From Ilyomonas sp965199845 (GTDB lineage Bacteria > Bacteroidota > Bacteroidia > Chitinophagales > Chitinophagaceae), in assembly GCA_965199845.1 (NCBI GenBank), contig CBDATZ010000058.1:1-64000 (forward strand): a stretch of DNA of 64,000 bases, written 5' to 3'. The position numbers and the translations under genes are program-made. Below are positions 32,969-40,927 of this stretch, piece after piece. The notes under the pieces are model-generated. The model ran no database searches and had not been told where the DNA came from. It saw only the letters and a list, made by a program, of their open reading frames with translations. Every line of letters begins with the position of its first letter. Position 1 is the stretch's first letter.

Positions 32969-33502
32969 GCAAATTTATGTGCAGTTATTTTTGTCGAGGT
33001 AAAATGTCGGGAAGTTTTAGTTGTTTGCAGAGGGATGGTTACAATGACGCTTAACGGATCTGGGCTTGGCGATGGTAGGATAATCAGGGAACGCCAGCTG
33101 AATACTGAAGCTGATCAAAGAACTAAAGTACAAAACATATTCTATTGCTTGGAAATGCTGGTCACATGGAAACTGTTGGTGAATAATAAACTAAAGCTGA
33201 TGGCTTATTCGTCTCCCGCCTTAACGCCAAACCGCATCCTATGTTTACATTTTCGCAATAAGTTACCTTTAGTCAAGTCGTAAAACAAAAGAACAAAAGG
33301 TGGAGTAAGATGGCAAAACCGCTTAGGCGTCGCAAGCCTTTACAACATGATCATCACCACCTTTTTCCTTACCAGATGCTGAACAGTTCACAAGGCTGCC
33401 AACCAACAGTAAGCCTGCATTAGGATAGAGAGCACCGTGTAAGATTGTTCTTCTGTTTACTGCTTAAAAATATTCATTCATCGTCAAACAAACAAGCCAG
33501 TT
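32969..33502. other. non-coding region including the left flank of the IS110 element
   Basis: No gene is recognised. At 33040-33075 and 33215-33235 there are short segments containing TTAACG and TTGGCG or its complement, which may be further cassette-boundary debris (weak). The final ~200 bases before the IS110-type transposase (about 33300-33502) should be the left non-coding end. In this family that end commonly encodes a structured bridge RNA, and the hairpin-prone stretch near 33320-33345 could be part of one. No terminal repeats are expected for this family, so the left end is not placed. Confidence 0.4.
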
Positions 33503-34477
33503 ATGAGCACCCAAAAACTATGTTGTGGCATTGATGTATCACAAAGCACACTGGATGTCAGCTACCAGAACAACCTGGGCGAACTCTTTTATATCAAAGT
33601 CCCAAACAACCGCAAAGGATTCGGGGAAATCATGCGGCACACAGGCCTGCAGTATCATTTTGTGCCCGCCACCGGTGTTTATTATATGAACCTCGCTTTC
33701 TATCTGCACGCTCTACATTGTGCCATCAGCGTGATCAATGCACTGACCATAAAGCGCTATATACAAATGCACCTGGAGCGAAACAAGAATGATAAAAAAG
33801 ACGCAAAATGGATCTGCAAATACGCCATCGATCAGCAGCCTGAACTCTGGGAAATGCCCGACCCGCTTTACTTTCAGTGTAAGCAGCTCTACAATGCGAT
33901 ACGCACCTACAGTGGGCAGATCAAGCTATTTACCAATCAGATCCACAGCCTCGAAAAGCTGCCGGTACAAAATAAAGACGTGGTAAAATCACTTGAGAAA
34001 ATGATGGCACAGCTGGAAGACGAAATAGAAAAACCGGAAAAAAAGCTACAGGAAATATTGGAGCAATGGCAGCCGCAGCAGGTAAAAAACATCAGCAGTA
34101 TCATGAGCGTCGGAAAGCGGGCAACCGCCCTGCTTATCGTGTACACACAAGGCTTTAAGTACACCAAAAATTACCGGCAACTGATTAGTTTTTCAGGCTT
34201 AAGTCCGGTGGAAAAAAGCAGCGGCACGTCCATCCACAGTCGATCTGAAATATGCCGGCAGGGCGGTAAAGAAATCCGCGATGTGCTGTACATGTGTGCT
34301 ATGAATGCGATTAAGAATAACATTGCCTGCAAAGCCTTGTATAAACGGTTACGGGAAAAAGGAAAGAGTGGAAAATTGGCTCTCATAGCGGTGTGCAACA
34401 AACTATTAAAACAGGTATTTGCCCTTGTCAAAAACAATACGCTGTACCAGCCAAACTATTTTTCCTCAAAACCATAA
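33503..34477 (+). CDS. IS110-family transposase (DEDD type), Glu replaced
   Basis: This 324-residue recombinase of the IS110 family, RuvC-like DEDD domain first and the Tnp domain second, begins CCGIDVSQSTLDVS with the first Asp. The next catalytic position, normally Glu in E-A-T-G-V-Y, reads PATGVYY, with Pro at about residue 55. The Asp pair is present in NKNDKKDAKWI. The C-terminal block FSGLSPVEKSSGTSIHSRSEICRQGGKEIRDVLYM fits the Tnp domain with its Ser. Relatives use a bridge RNA and leave no target duplication. Loss of the Glu suggests an inactive enzyme, unless the base call is wrong. It sits beside a gene-end repeat, a type of site such elements often choose. Confidence 0.88.
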   Translation: MSTQKLCCGIDVSQSTLDVSYQNNLGELFYIKVPNNRKGFGEIMRHTGLQYHFVPATGVYYMNLAFYLHALHCAISVINALTIKRYIQMHLERNKNDKKDAKWICKYAIDQQPELWEMPDPLYFQCKQLYNAIRTYSGQIKLFTNQIHSLEKLPVQNKDVVKSLEKMMAQLEDEIEKPEKKLQEILEQWQPQQVKNISSIMSVGKRATALLIVYTQGFKYTKNYRQLISFSGLSPVEKSSGTSIHSRSEICRQGGKEIRDVLYMCAMNAIKNNIACKALYKRLREKGKSGKLALIAVCNKLLKQVFALVKNNTLYQPNYFSSKP

Positions 34478-34492
34478 AAACTGTATTTTTTT

Positions 34493-34525
34493 CTTTGTTT
34501 TTTACACAGTTCATGTTGCCTGCTG
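34493..34525 (+). repeat. gene-end repeat element, copy 2
   Basis: TTTGTTTTTTACACAGTTCA followed by TGTTGCCTGCTGT matches copy 1 at 30891-30924. It ends ~6 bp from the stop codon of a minus-strand gene fragment and lies directly beside the IS110 element's right side. Confidence 0.6.
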
Positions 34526-34530
34526 TGCCT

Positions 34531-34692
34531 TTAATGTTTAGTTGTGTCTGCAAGTGGCAGAGGAATTAAAGGTTGTGGCTCATATTTATCCGCAATGCCC
34601 CATTTATAAATTTTGTCACTTATTTGTGATGGAAAAGCAATTATTAAGTCAGTTTTTAAGAGATGATATGTAGAGTCATAACCTGTAAACAT
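34531..34692 (-). pseudogene. C-terminal fragment of an unidentified gene
   Basis: A minus-strand frame reads MFTGYDSTYHLLKTDLII, then AFPSQISDKIYKWGIADKYE and PLIPLPLADTTKH before TAA (34531-34533). It looks protein-like in composition and ends naturally. Upstream it runs into the IS982-family element without a plausible start. I do not recognise the family. It is probably the tail of a small gene cut off by the insertion. Confidence 0.4.
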
Positions 34693-34722
34693 CGGAATAC
34701 TATAATTAATTCAAGCTGTGAG

Positions 34723-35388
34723 TTATGAGATATTATTAAAAGCGAAAGTGATAACAAAGAGGACTACTTTTAGGAGAAAGCCCTGTTTTGTTACGGCATG
34801 GATTGAGCGAAGCCTCTTTGCTTTTAGTAAACTGAAATCTGTTTCTATTTCTTTACGCATATATTCTTTTAAGAAGCGAACGTAAGGTTTATCTTTTCGT
34901 TTGCTGTTTTTCTTTCGCTGTACTTTGGCATGAATCAACTCAGCCTCAAACAAGTTATCTTCACTTCCGTAATCAGTATAACTGGCATCCATATAAATGC
35001 AAATTTCAGGGGCTACATCAAAAGGAAGCTTATTTAGTGCCTAACTGTTAGGCTCTGATCCGGATACTTGGCAAAACTCCACAGGTATGCCATTGAGAGT
35101 CACCACCTGCACTTTGATACCATAAAATATCTGCGCATCGCCGCGTGTTTGCCTCTGAAGACTTCGCTCTGCAATATTCGGGAGCGGCTGATGCGGATGA
35201 TAGTCACAGACGGCTGTACCAGCTATGTGCTTGAGCCGCTTACCTAAGAGATAAAACAAGCGTAACACAAAGTCACTCAGCCGGTGCAGCCGTCTGCAGA
35301 ACTGACTCTTGTCCATCAATGCGGCACATAGCCTAAAAATTCCGTATCCAGAAATCACCCAATTCTGTTGCGCTTTGACAAAAAACAC
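34723..35388 (-). pseudogene. IS982-family transposase with in-frame stop, N-terminus damaged
   Basis: A single frame covers most of an IS982 DDE transposase: MDKSQFCRRLHRL, IFYGIKVQVVTLNGIPVEF, SGSEPNS, then TAG at 35041-35043 where relatives have Glu. It continues ALNKLPFDVAPEICIYMDASYTDYGSEDNLF, RKKNSKRKDKPYVRF, RKEIETDFSLL and HAVTKQGFLLKVVLFVITFAF. The D(Y)TDY and ...IET motifs of the catalytic core are visible. The N-terminal ~80 residues are missing or out of frame in 35389-35540. It is dead and lies next to the truncated fragment at 34531-34692. Confidence 0.75.
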
Positions 35389-35577
35389 CTCTATTAATCA
35401 ATCATTTTATTGCTCAACGATTGTGAAATAAGGTGATCAAGCGTACCAAGATTTCCAGTACGTATAGACAAAGAAGAATACAGGGTTACCGTATAGCCTT
35501 GGAACTCTACTTTTCTGGAATGATTATACTACGCACCCGGAAAGAAATGCCTTGTTTTTATAATCCAGAGAAAAAGG

Positions 35578-37935
35578 CTACAAGACAAATACATTGTCGC
35601 CCGCTTTAAGTGGATAGATTTTGTCTTTCCAAATGAACGTGCCGGATGTGCTTTGGGGAAGATGAATACTGATGTTCCATTTGTTGTTGTGTAATTTGTA
35701 AGCGACCGATAAAGTGCCGGCAGGATGCGGTATTTCGCCACTTACGTTTGTTAAGGTGCCGAGATGCGGTTCGATTTTCACTTTGGTAAAGCCCGGTGCA
35801 TCGGTATTAATGCCAAGAACAGTTCTGAAAAACTCGATATTGGGACTGGCTCCCCAGGCATGGCAGTCGGAACGGGTGGTGTTTACGTCGGAATATTCAG
35901 CCCAGGTAGAGAGCCCCAGGGCGATGTTTTCGCGGTAGATGCCCAGCCAATTCATATAGTCGTTGCCACGCCCAGCTTTTACCAATGCCTGGTTGAGATA
36001 ATATTTAAAATAAACGGAGCACTGGGTTAAGCTTTTATCGTTAAGTAATCCATCTGCAACGGCTGGCAGGTTTTCTTTACTCACCATGCTGGTAAGGATA
36101 GCGAGAGAATTGGTATGCTGTGAATAACCCTTTTTTTCTTTGGTATCGGCGTATAGTTTTTTAGCGGGATCCCAATACCTGCGCTGAATAGTAGCTTTTA
36201 GCTGCGCTGCTTTTTGATTGTACAGAACGGCATAATCGTGCAGCCCGATTTTACGTTCCATTTCGGTTGCCCATTGATACGCCCAGAGAAGTTGTAAGTC
36301 GTAAATAGCTGCGCTGCCATCCTTGTCATTCACACCGCCCGCTAAATTGCCCGCCCAGTCTACAAATGCCCAATAGGGCGTGTTCTTTAAAGAGCCGTCG
36401 GCGGTTTGGTATTTGCTAAAGAAATCCAATACGCCGCGCTCTCCCAATAGTTTGTTCCGTATAAAATCATCATCGCCACGGTACATCCAATAGTCGTACA
36501 GCATACCGATGTACCACAAGGAAAACGTAGAGATGACCTGTGTGCCTTTGGACGGATAGCAACTGTGGGTGACACCCTCGGGCAGACGCGAATGGTCTAT
36601 CTCATTCAGAGCGTTGCGCGCGAGGCGGTCGTCGCCCGTGTTGTAGTAAGAGACCATTGCCTGAATGCGTGTGTCGCCAATGTACTGCAGTTGCTCGTAA
36701 TAAGGGCAGTCGGTGTAAGACTCCCATGCGTTTAACCTTGCCGTGCGCCAGCCGATATCCAGCATTTGTTGTATTTCAGTATTGTTGGTAGTAAAAACAG
36801 ATGTACGTTGAAAAGGATAGCCTGTAAAGGTGCCGTACAAATCATCAATTGTTAGTGGGTCGTTGCCTGTTTGCACCAATAGTTGTATGTAGCGGTAGGT
36901 GCGAAAGTTTAACGTGGTAAACGATTGCCCCGGGCTGCCGTTTGCTATCAGACTATCTTTTCGGCCCACGAACACTTTGCCGTCGACCTCGTTGCGGTTG
37001 CCTTTGTTAACACCGGGGTTACTTTTTTCATAAAGAGATTCGGCATAGGCTAAAGATATGCCGGCGCCTTTGCCACCGCTCATATTCAGTGTTACATAGG
37101 CATTGGTTTCAAAAGTTTGGTCGAGCAATAAGGTAACGGTTATATTGGCGGGAACAGTAATCCTTGTTTTTTTCTCCGGAAACGCTGATGGTACGGTGAG
37201 GCCTGTTGCGCTGCGCAGTTTGAGGATGCGTTGATAAGTCATTTCCCTCGGTGGCAGTGGTGAAGGCACCAATGCCCACTCGATGCCCCAGGCGGTACCT
37301 TTCGCCCGTCCGTCAGCTATTTTTGCTGCGTTCGACCAAGTACTGTCATCATAATTTATAGCTGTCCAATCGCCGGTAACGGATTTATTCATATCTACCA
37401 GTTCGCCTTTGGTAGCAGCGAAAAAGTAGCCCGGGATGGGCTGATGACCGGCATCGCGAACACACTTCCAGGTATCGTTGGTATTGAGTATTTCTTCTGC
37501 GGAAGTATGTCCCTGGATGATGAAGCCTGTGCGTACGCTGATCTGTGCTTCGGGACGGTATTGCGCTTCGTTCCAGACAAGGGCGGCTATTGTGTTTTTG
37601 CCTCCTGTAAGATATTGCGCCAGATCGAGCGTTTCGTAGTTCCAGTAATAGGTATCGCCACGCGCCGGACCCAGAGAGATCAGCGCTCCGTTTACATAGA
37701 GTTTATATCGGTTATCGGCGGAAACGTGAATGATGAAGGAGGATGGTTTGGCAGATAGCTCTATACTCTTACGGAAGTAATAGACGCCGTACTCTGTGCC
37801 GTTATCGTTGGGTGCGGCAATCCAGGATGCGTTCCATTGGGCGGGAGTGGTGGAAGCAGGGGAAGATTGGGCGTGGGTAATGACCGGCAACCCCGAGATG
37901 TATATAAGTATCAGAACAAAAAGAATGTATTTCAT
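35578..37935 (-). CDS. GH78-like alpha-L-rhamnosidase
   Basis: This ~785-residue secreted glycoside hydrolase has a signal peptide (MKYILFVLILIYISGLPVITHAQ; an ATG 9 bp upstream is also possible). An N-terminal lectin-like beta-sandwich follows (FIIHVSADNRYKLYVNGALISLGPARGD), then further beta domains. The (alpha/alpha)6 catalytic barrel has NAWESYTDCPYYEQLQYIGDTRIQ, WAFVDWAGNLAGGVN, WAEYSDVNTTRSDCHAWGASPN and a C-terminal Greek-key domain. These blocks match GH78. The acid Glu and other acidic residues lie in the DCPYYEQLQYIGDTR region. It is the last gene of the minus-strand run LacI-symporter-GH2-GH78. The exact substrate may differ from rhamnose. Confidence 0.85.
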   Translation of the reverse strand: MKYILFVLILIYISGLPVITHAQSSPASTTPAQWNASWIAAPNDNGTEYGVYYFRKSIELSAKPSSFIIHVSADNRYKLYVNGALISLGPARGDTYYWNYETLDLAQYLTGGKNTIAALVWNEAQYRPEAQISVRTGFIIQGHTSAEEILNTNDTWKCVRDAGHQPIPGYFFAATKGELVDMNKSVTGDWTAINYDDSTWSNAAKIADGRAKGTAWGIEWALVPSPLPPREMTYQRILKLRSATGLTVPSAFPEKKTRITVPANITVTLLLDQTFETNAYVTLNMSGGKGAGISLAYAESLYEKSNPGVNKGNRNEVDGKVFVGRKDSLIANGSPGQSFTTLNFRTYRYIQLLVQTGNDPLTIDDLYGTFTGYPFQRTSVFTTNNTEIQQMLDIGWRTARLNAWESYTDCPYYEQLQYIGDTRIQAMVSYYNTGDDRLARNALNEIDHSRLPEGVTHSCYPSKGTQVISTFSLWYIGMLYDYWMYRGDDDFIRNKLLGERGVLDFFSKYQTADGSLKNTPYWAFVDWAGNLAGGVNDKDGSAAIYDLQLLWAYQWATEMERKIGLHDYAVLYNQKAAQLKATIQRRYWDPAKKLYADTKEKKGYSQHTNSLAILTSMVSKENLPAVADGLLNDKSLTQCSVYFKYYLNQALVKAGRGNDYMNWLGIYRENIALGLSTWAEYSDVNTTRSDCHAWGASPNIEFFRTVLGINTDAPGFTKVKIEPHLGTLTNVSGEIPHPAGTLSVAYKLHNNKWNISIHLPQSTSGTFIWKDKIYPLKAGDNVFVL

Positions 37936-38031
37936 GATTTGCAATTGGTATTATTTGCCCTTTTATACTTTATCACCCAACAGGTTGGCAACCGCTATTC
38001 CGTTGCCGGAAAGAGGTTGTGTGCGATGCGG

Positions 38032-40764
38032 CTATTTTGACGGTATGTGAATGCTTTGGCTGGTTATGTAATTTGTATTGTTGGTGCCGGTGTTATAAGG
38101 CGTGTATTTTATATTGATGCTGCCGCTTTTTGTACTTCCGGCTGCTAACTCAATGGTGATGGTTTTGCTTTCGCTCTGCATTAAAGAGAAATAACTGTCG
38201 CTGATGATGGCAGGCAAGATTTGTTCGTTGGTAGCGGCATTCATGGGTTGTACGCGAATATCGAAGGCTGCGATTGGTGAGGTATCAGCGTTGCTGATAA
38301 TAGATGTGAGCTTTATATTTCTGTTTTGTAATGTCTCCATTTTTGTATTGGAAACCGATAAGTGTGATAAACAGGACGGCATAGTGTTGATGCCGGTATA
38401 ATCGAGATAGTGATTGCTGTTCCAGTAGTTGTTTTCTGATAGAAGATTGCCTTTACTGTCTGTTAGCTTGAGACGGATGAAATAGATGTCGGACAAGGCA
38501 GTATCGTTTAAATTAAGCTTTGTGAATGATTGTTTGGAGATGGCGTTGATGCTTTTAACACTGATTGTTTTATCATGCCCCGGCACTTTCTTGCCGTCTT
38601 TGTTGTAGAGAGAAGTTTGAATGGTAAGATTGGATAACGGATGAATAGTATTATTGATAATGCTGATAGAATCGTTGGATGAATTCCATTGAATATGGAT
38701 AGGCTCGCAGGCACTCTTGGCGCCGAAATAAGCACCGGTAAGGTCATAATAGAAATCGTAAGTCTGCCATATCATAGATGGATAAGAAGACTGGCTCATC
38801 CAGATGAGCAAGCCGGATGCGTCGTTCCAAAGATTCTCCTGCCATCCTTCAAACATCGCTTTATTGGTTTCGAGGTTCATGAGTTGCGCTTTTTTACAGA
38901 AGTCTTCGATGCCGGTTGCGGTGCCATAGCGTTTATCAATATCTTCCATGTATTTGGCGGGCGAAGCGCCGCCGCCATAGCGACCATCGTTGCTGAAATA
39001 GTGCTTGTCCCACATTTCGTTGCGCGGCCAGAGACTATCGGCGGGTATAAACTTTTTGAAGCTTTCGATGTTTGGGAAAACAGCGGTGCCTAACTCACTG
39101 CGGATGCTCCAGGAATGTTTAGACCACGGGTAGCCGTTGTGAGGATCTTCAAAATAGGTTTTAGGTTCTTCGTGCGTCCAGATGCCACTGCCGGAAAGGT
39201 TGTGGCTATCGCCGGTAAGCCAGTCGCTCGATGTGCCGGCATTGGAGCGCGGTTGATAGCGGCGGTCGTTGCCATCATACAAAGCAACGGTGTTGGTGAT
39301 GGCTGTGTTGAGCGGACTGTTTTTATTGCCCTGCGGCAAACCTTCGTTGGCACCGCACCAAATGGCGATACTCGGATGGTTACGGTAACGTTTTACTTTT
39401 TCGACAGCATTGCGTATGAACAAATCAAGACTATCGATAGGACCGAGATTGTTAAGCCAGAAATCGTCCCAGACCATGATGCCATATTTGTCGCAGGCGT
39501 CGTAAAATTCTTCATCGGTAACTTCGCCTGTCCAGTTGCGAATCATATTGAAGTTTATTTCCTTGTGGAAGCAAATTTTGGTTTCGTATTCATCACCGCG
39601 GCAGCGCAGCAGATAATCAGACATGCCCCAGTTTCCACCTTTGAGGAACACACGCTTGCCATTAATAAGAACATGAAGCGGACCTCCGAGCGTATCGTAA
39701 GAATATTGGCGGATACCGAAATGTTGGATTTGCTTGTCGGAAATTTTGTTATCTATGGTAAATGTGAACGTACAGTTGTAAAGTGATTGTGTGCCGTCGG
39801 CGTTGCCGCCATAGCCATTGGGCCACCAAAGTTTGGGATTGCTGATAGTGAGTTGCGGAAAGGCTTTACTGATGAATGTTATGGTCGAATCGCTGTTTGC
39901 TTTAATGGTGATGTTCTTAGAAAAAGTAACATTGCCAGGTGAGATAGTTCCTGTTAGCGTGCCAGTAACATTGTTAGCTGCATGATTTTGTAACTGTGTG
40001 CTGATGGAGAGTATGGCTTTGTTGTTCCGTAATGTATCGGTACGAATCCAGGGATCTTTGATGGTGACATCTCCGGAGCAGGAAAGATAAACATCGTCGG
40101 TGATACCACTGTTTAAGCCGGGCACGCGGGGCATCCAGTCCCAGCCTGCGCTGCATATATAAGTCGGCGTTTCAAGGTTGGCTAAATTGTGTTTTTCAGG
40201 AACGTAATAAGGAATGTGGATGAGGACAGCGAGGACGTTTTTGCCTTCGGCAGGTGTGAAGGAAAAAGAAGCTCTTTGCGCGAGACCATCTACGATGCCG
40301 AGTTGTTTTCCGTTGAGATAGACGTCACCTTTCTTGTTGATGCCTTCGAAGTTTATCCAGATGGTTTTGCCTTTAAAAGAAGATGGAATGGTGAAGGTGG
40401 TTCGATACCAAAAGTTTTGATCGTATTTAGCATAATCTACTTTCCAGACGTTGTCGGCAGAATCGGGATTGGCTTCCACGCCGGGCTTTCCATCGTGTGG
40501 AATATAAGAAGAGAAAGCAGTGCCGGGAACAATGGCATTCTGCCAGGAGGCATCGTTGAAATTTGGTTTTGATAGTGTATTGCCATCATCTTTTATATTG
40601 CTTACAGGAGCCAACTTCCAGGCGGTGCCGGAGAGAAGAGAAGTTGCCTGCGCTTTGTTATCGAAAGTTGTTATATGGCGTAGTGATTGTGCGTGAAGAG
40701 AAAAACAAGAAATTAAAAACAGGAAACAGATGATTCGAAAGCGGTTGCTTTTGCTAATTGCCAT
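38032..40764 (-). CDS. GH2 exo-glycosidase (beta-mannosidase / exo-glucosaminidase type)
   Basis: The ATG at 40764 gives a signal peptide (SNRFRIICFLFLISCFSLHAQ). The longer frame to 40821 would cover the candidate operator and is rejected. The ~910-residue protein has a GH2 N-terminal jelly roll (FWYRTTFTIPSSFKGKTIWINFEGINKKGDVYLNGKQLG), an Ig-like domain and a TIM barrel. The acid/base pair is Asn-Glu in IWCGANEG, and the nucleophile Glu is in SIRSELGTAVFP. C-terminal beta domains follow. The barrel block LLRCRGDEYETKICFHKEINFNMIRNWTGE is typical of the beta-mannosidase/exo-beta-glucosaminidase branch. With GH92 and GH38 nearby, beta-mannosidase activity on N-glycan cores is a fair guess (inference). 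Confidence 0.88.
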   Translation of the reverse strand: MAISKSNRFRIICFLFLISCFSLHAQSLRHITTFDNKAQATSLLSGTAWKLAPVSNIKDDGNTLSKPNFNDASWQNAIVPGTAFSSYIPHDGKPGVEANPDSADNVWKVDYAKYDQNFWYRTTFTIPSSFKGKTIWINFEGINKKGDVYLNGKQLGIVDGLAQRASFSFTPAEGKNVLAVLIHIPYYVPEKHNLANLETPTYICSAGWDWMPRVPGLNSGITDDVYLSCSGDVTIKDPWIRTDTLRNNKAILSISTQLQNHAANNVTGTLTGTISPGNVTFSKNITIKANSDSTITFISKAFPQLTISNPKLWWPNGYGGNADGTQSLYNCTFTFTIDNKISDKQIQHFGIRQYSYDTLGGPLHVLINGKRVFLKGGNWGMSDYLLRCRGDEYETKICFHKEINFNMIRNWTGEVTDEEFYDACDKYGIMVWDDFWLNNLGPIDSLDLFIRNAVEKVKRYRNHPSIAIWCGANEGLPQGNKNSPLNTAITNTVALYDGNDRRYQPRSNAGTSSDWLTGDSHNLSGSGIWTHEEPKTYFEDPHNGYPWSKHSWSIRSELGTAVFPNIESFKKFIPADSLWPRNEMWDKHYFSNDGRYGGGASPAKYMEDIDKRYGTATGIEDFCKKAQLMNLETNKAMFEGWQENLWNDASGLLIWMSQSSYPSMIWQTYDFYYDLTGAYFGAKSACEPIHIQWNSSNDSISIINNTIHPLSNLTIQTSLYNKDGKKVPGHDKTISVKSINAISKQSFTKLNLNDTALSDIYFIRLKLTDSKGNLLSENNYWNSNHYLDYTGINTMPSCLSHLSVSNTKMETLQNRNIKLTSIISNADTSPIAAFDIRVQPMNAATNEQILPAIISDSYFSLMQSESKTITIELAAGSTKSGSINIKYTPYNTGTNNTNYITSQSIHIPSK

Positions 40765-40783
40765 GGTTGTTGCTGAGATATTT

Positions 40784-40800
40784 AAACCGGAAACCGGTTT
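40784..40800. promoter_or_regulatory. candidate LacI-type operator before the GH2 gene
   Basis: AAACCGGAAACCGGTTT consists of arms AAACCGG and CCGGTTT with a 3-bp centre, 20 bp upstream of the GH2 start. The CCGG-centred form is typical of LacI/GalR operators, and a LacI-family gene heads the same gene run. The link to that regulator is an inference. Confidence 0.5.
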
Positions 40801-40927
40801 TCTACTGTTGTCACTTAGCAATGAGAGTACCGCTATCAGTAAGAGGTGAGTTCAATTCTGTTTTGTTTTCAGCTATACGATTATAAGAATATCTATAGTA
40901 ACCACTTTTCGAAGTATTCAAAATCAT

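Noticed and set aside
32888..33283. Plus-strand open frame with a VVCRGMVTMTLNGSGLGDGR-like stretch
   Set aside because: It overlaps the ArsR promoter and operator sites, has no recognisable domain, and its sequence looks like translated intergenic repeat.
35529..35741. Small minus-strand frame at the GH78 end
   Set aside because: It overlaps the GH78 3' end in another frame and lacks features.
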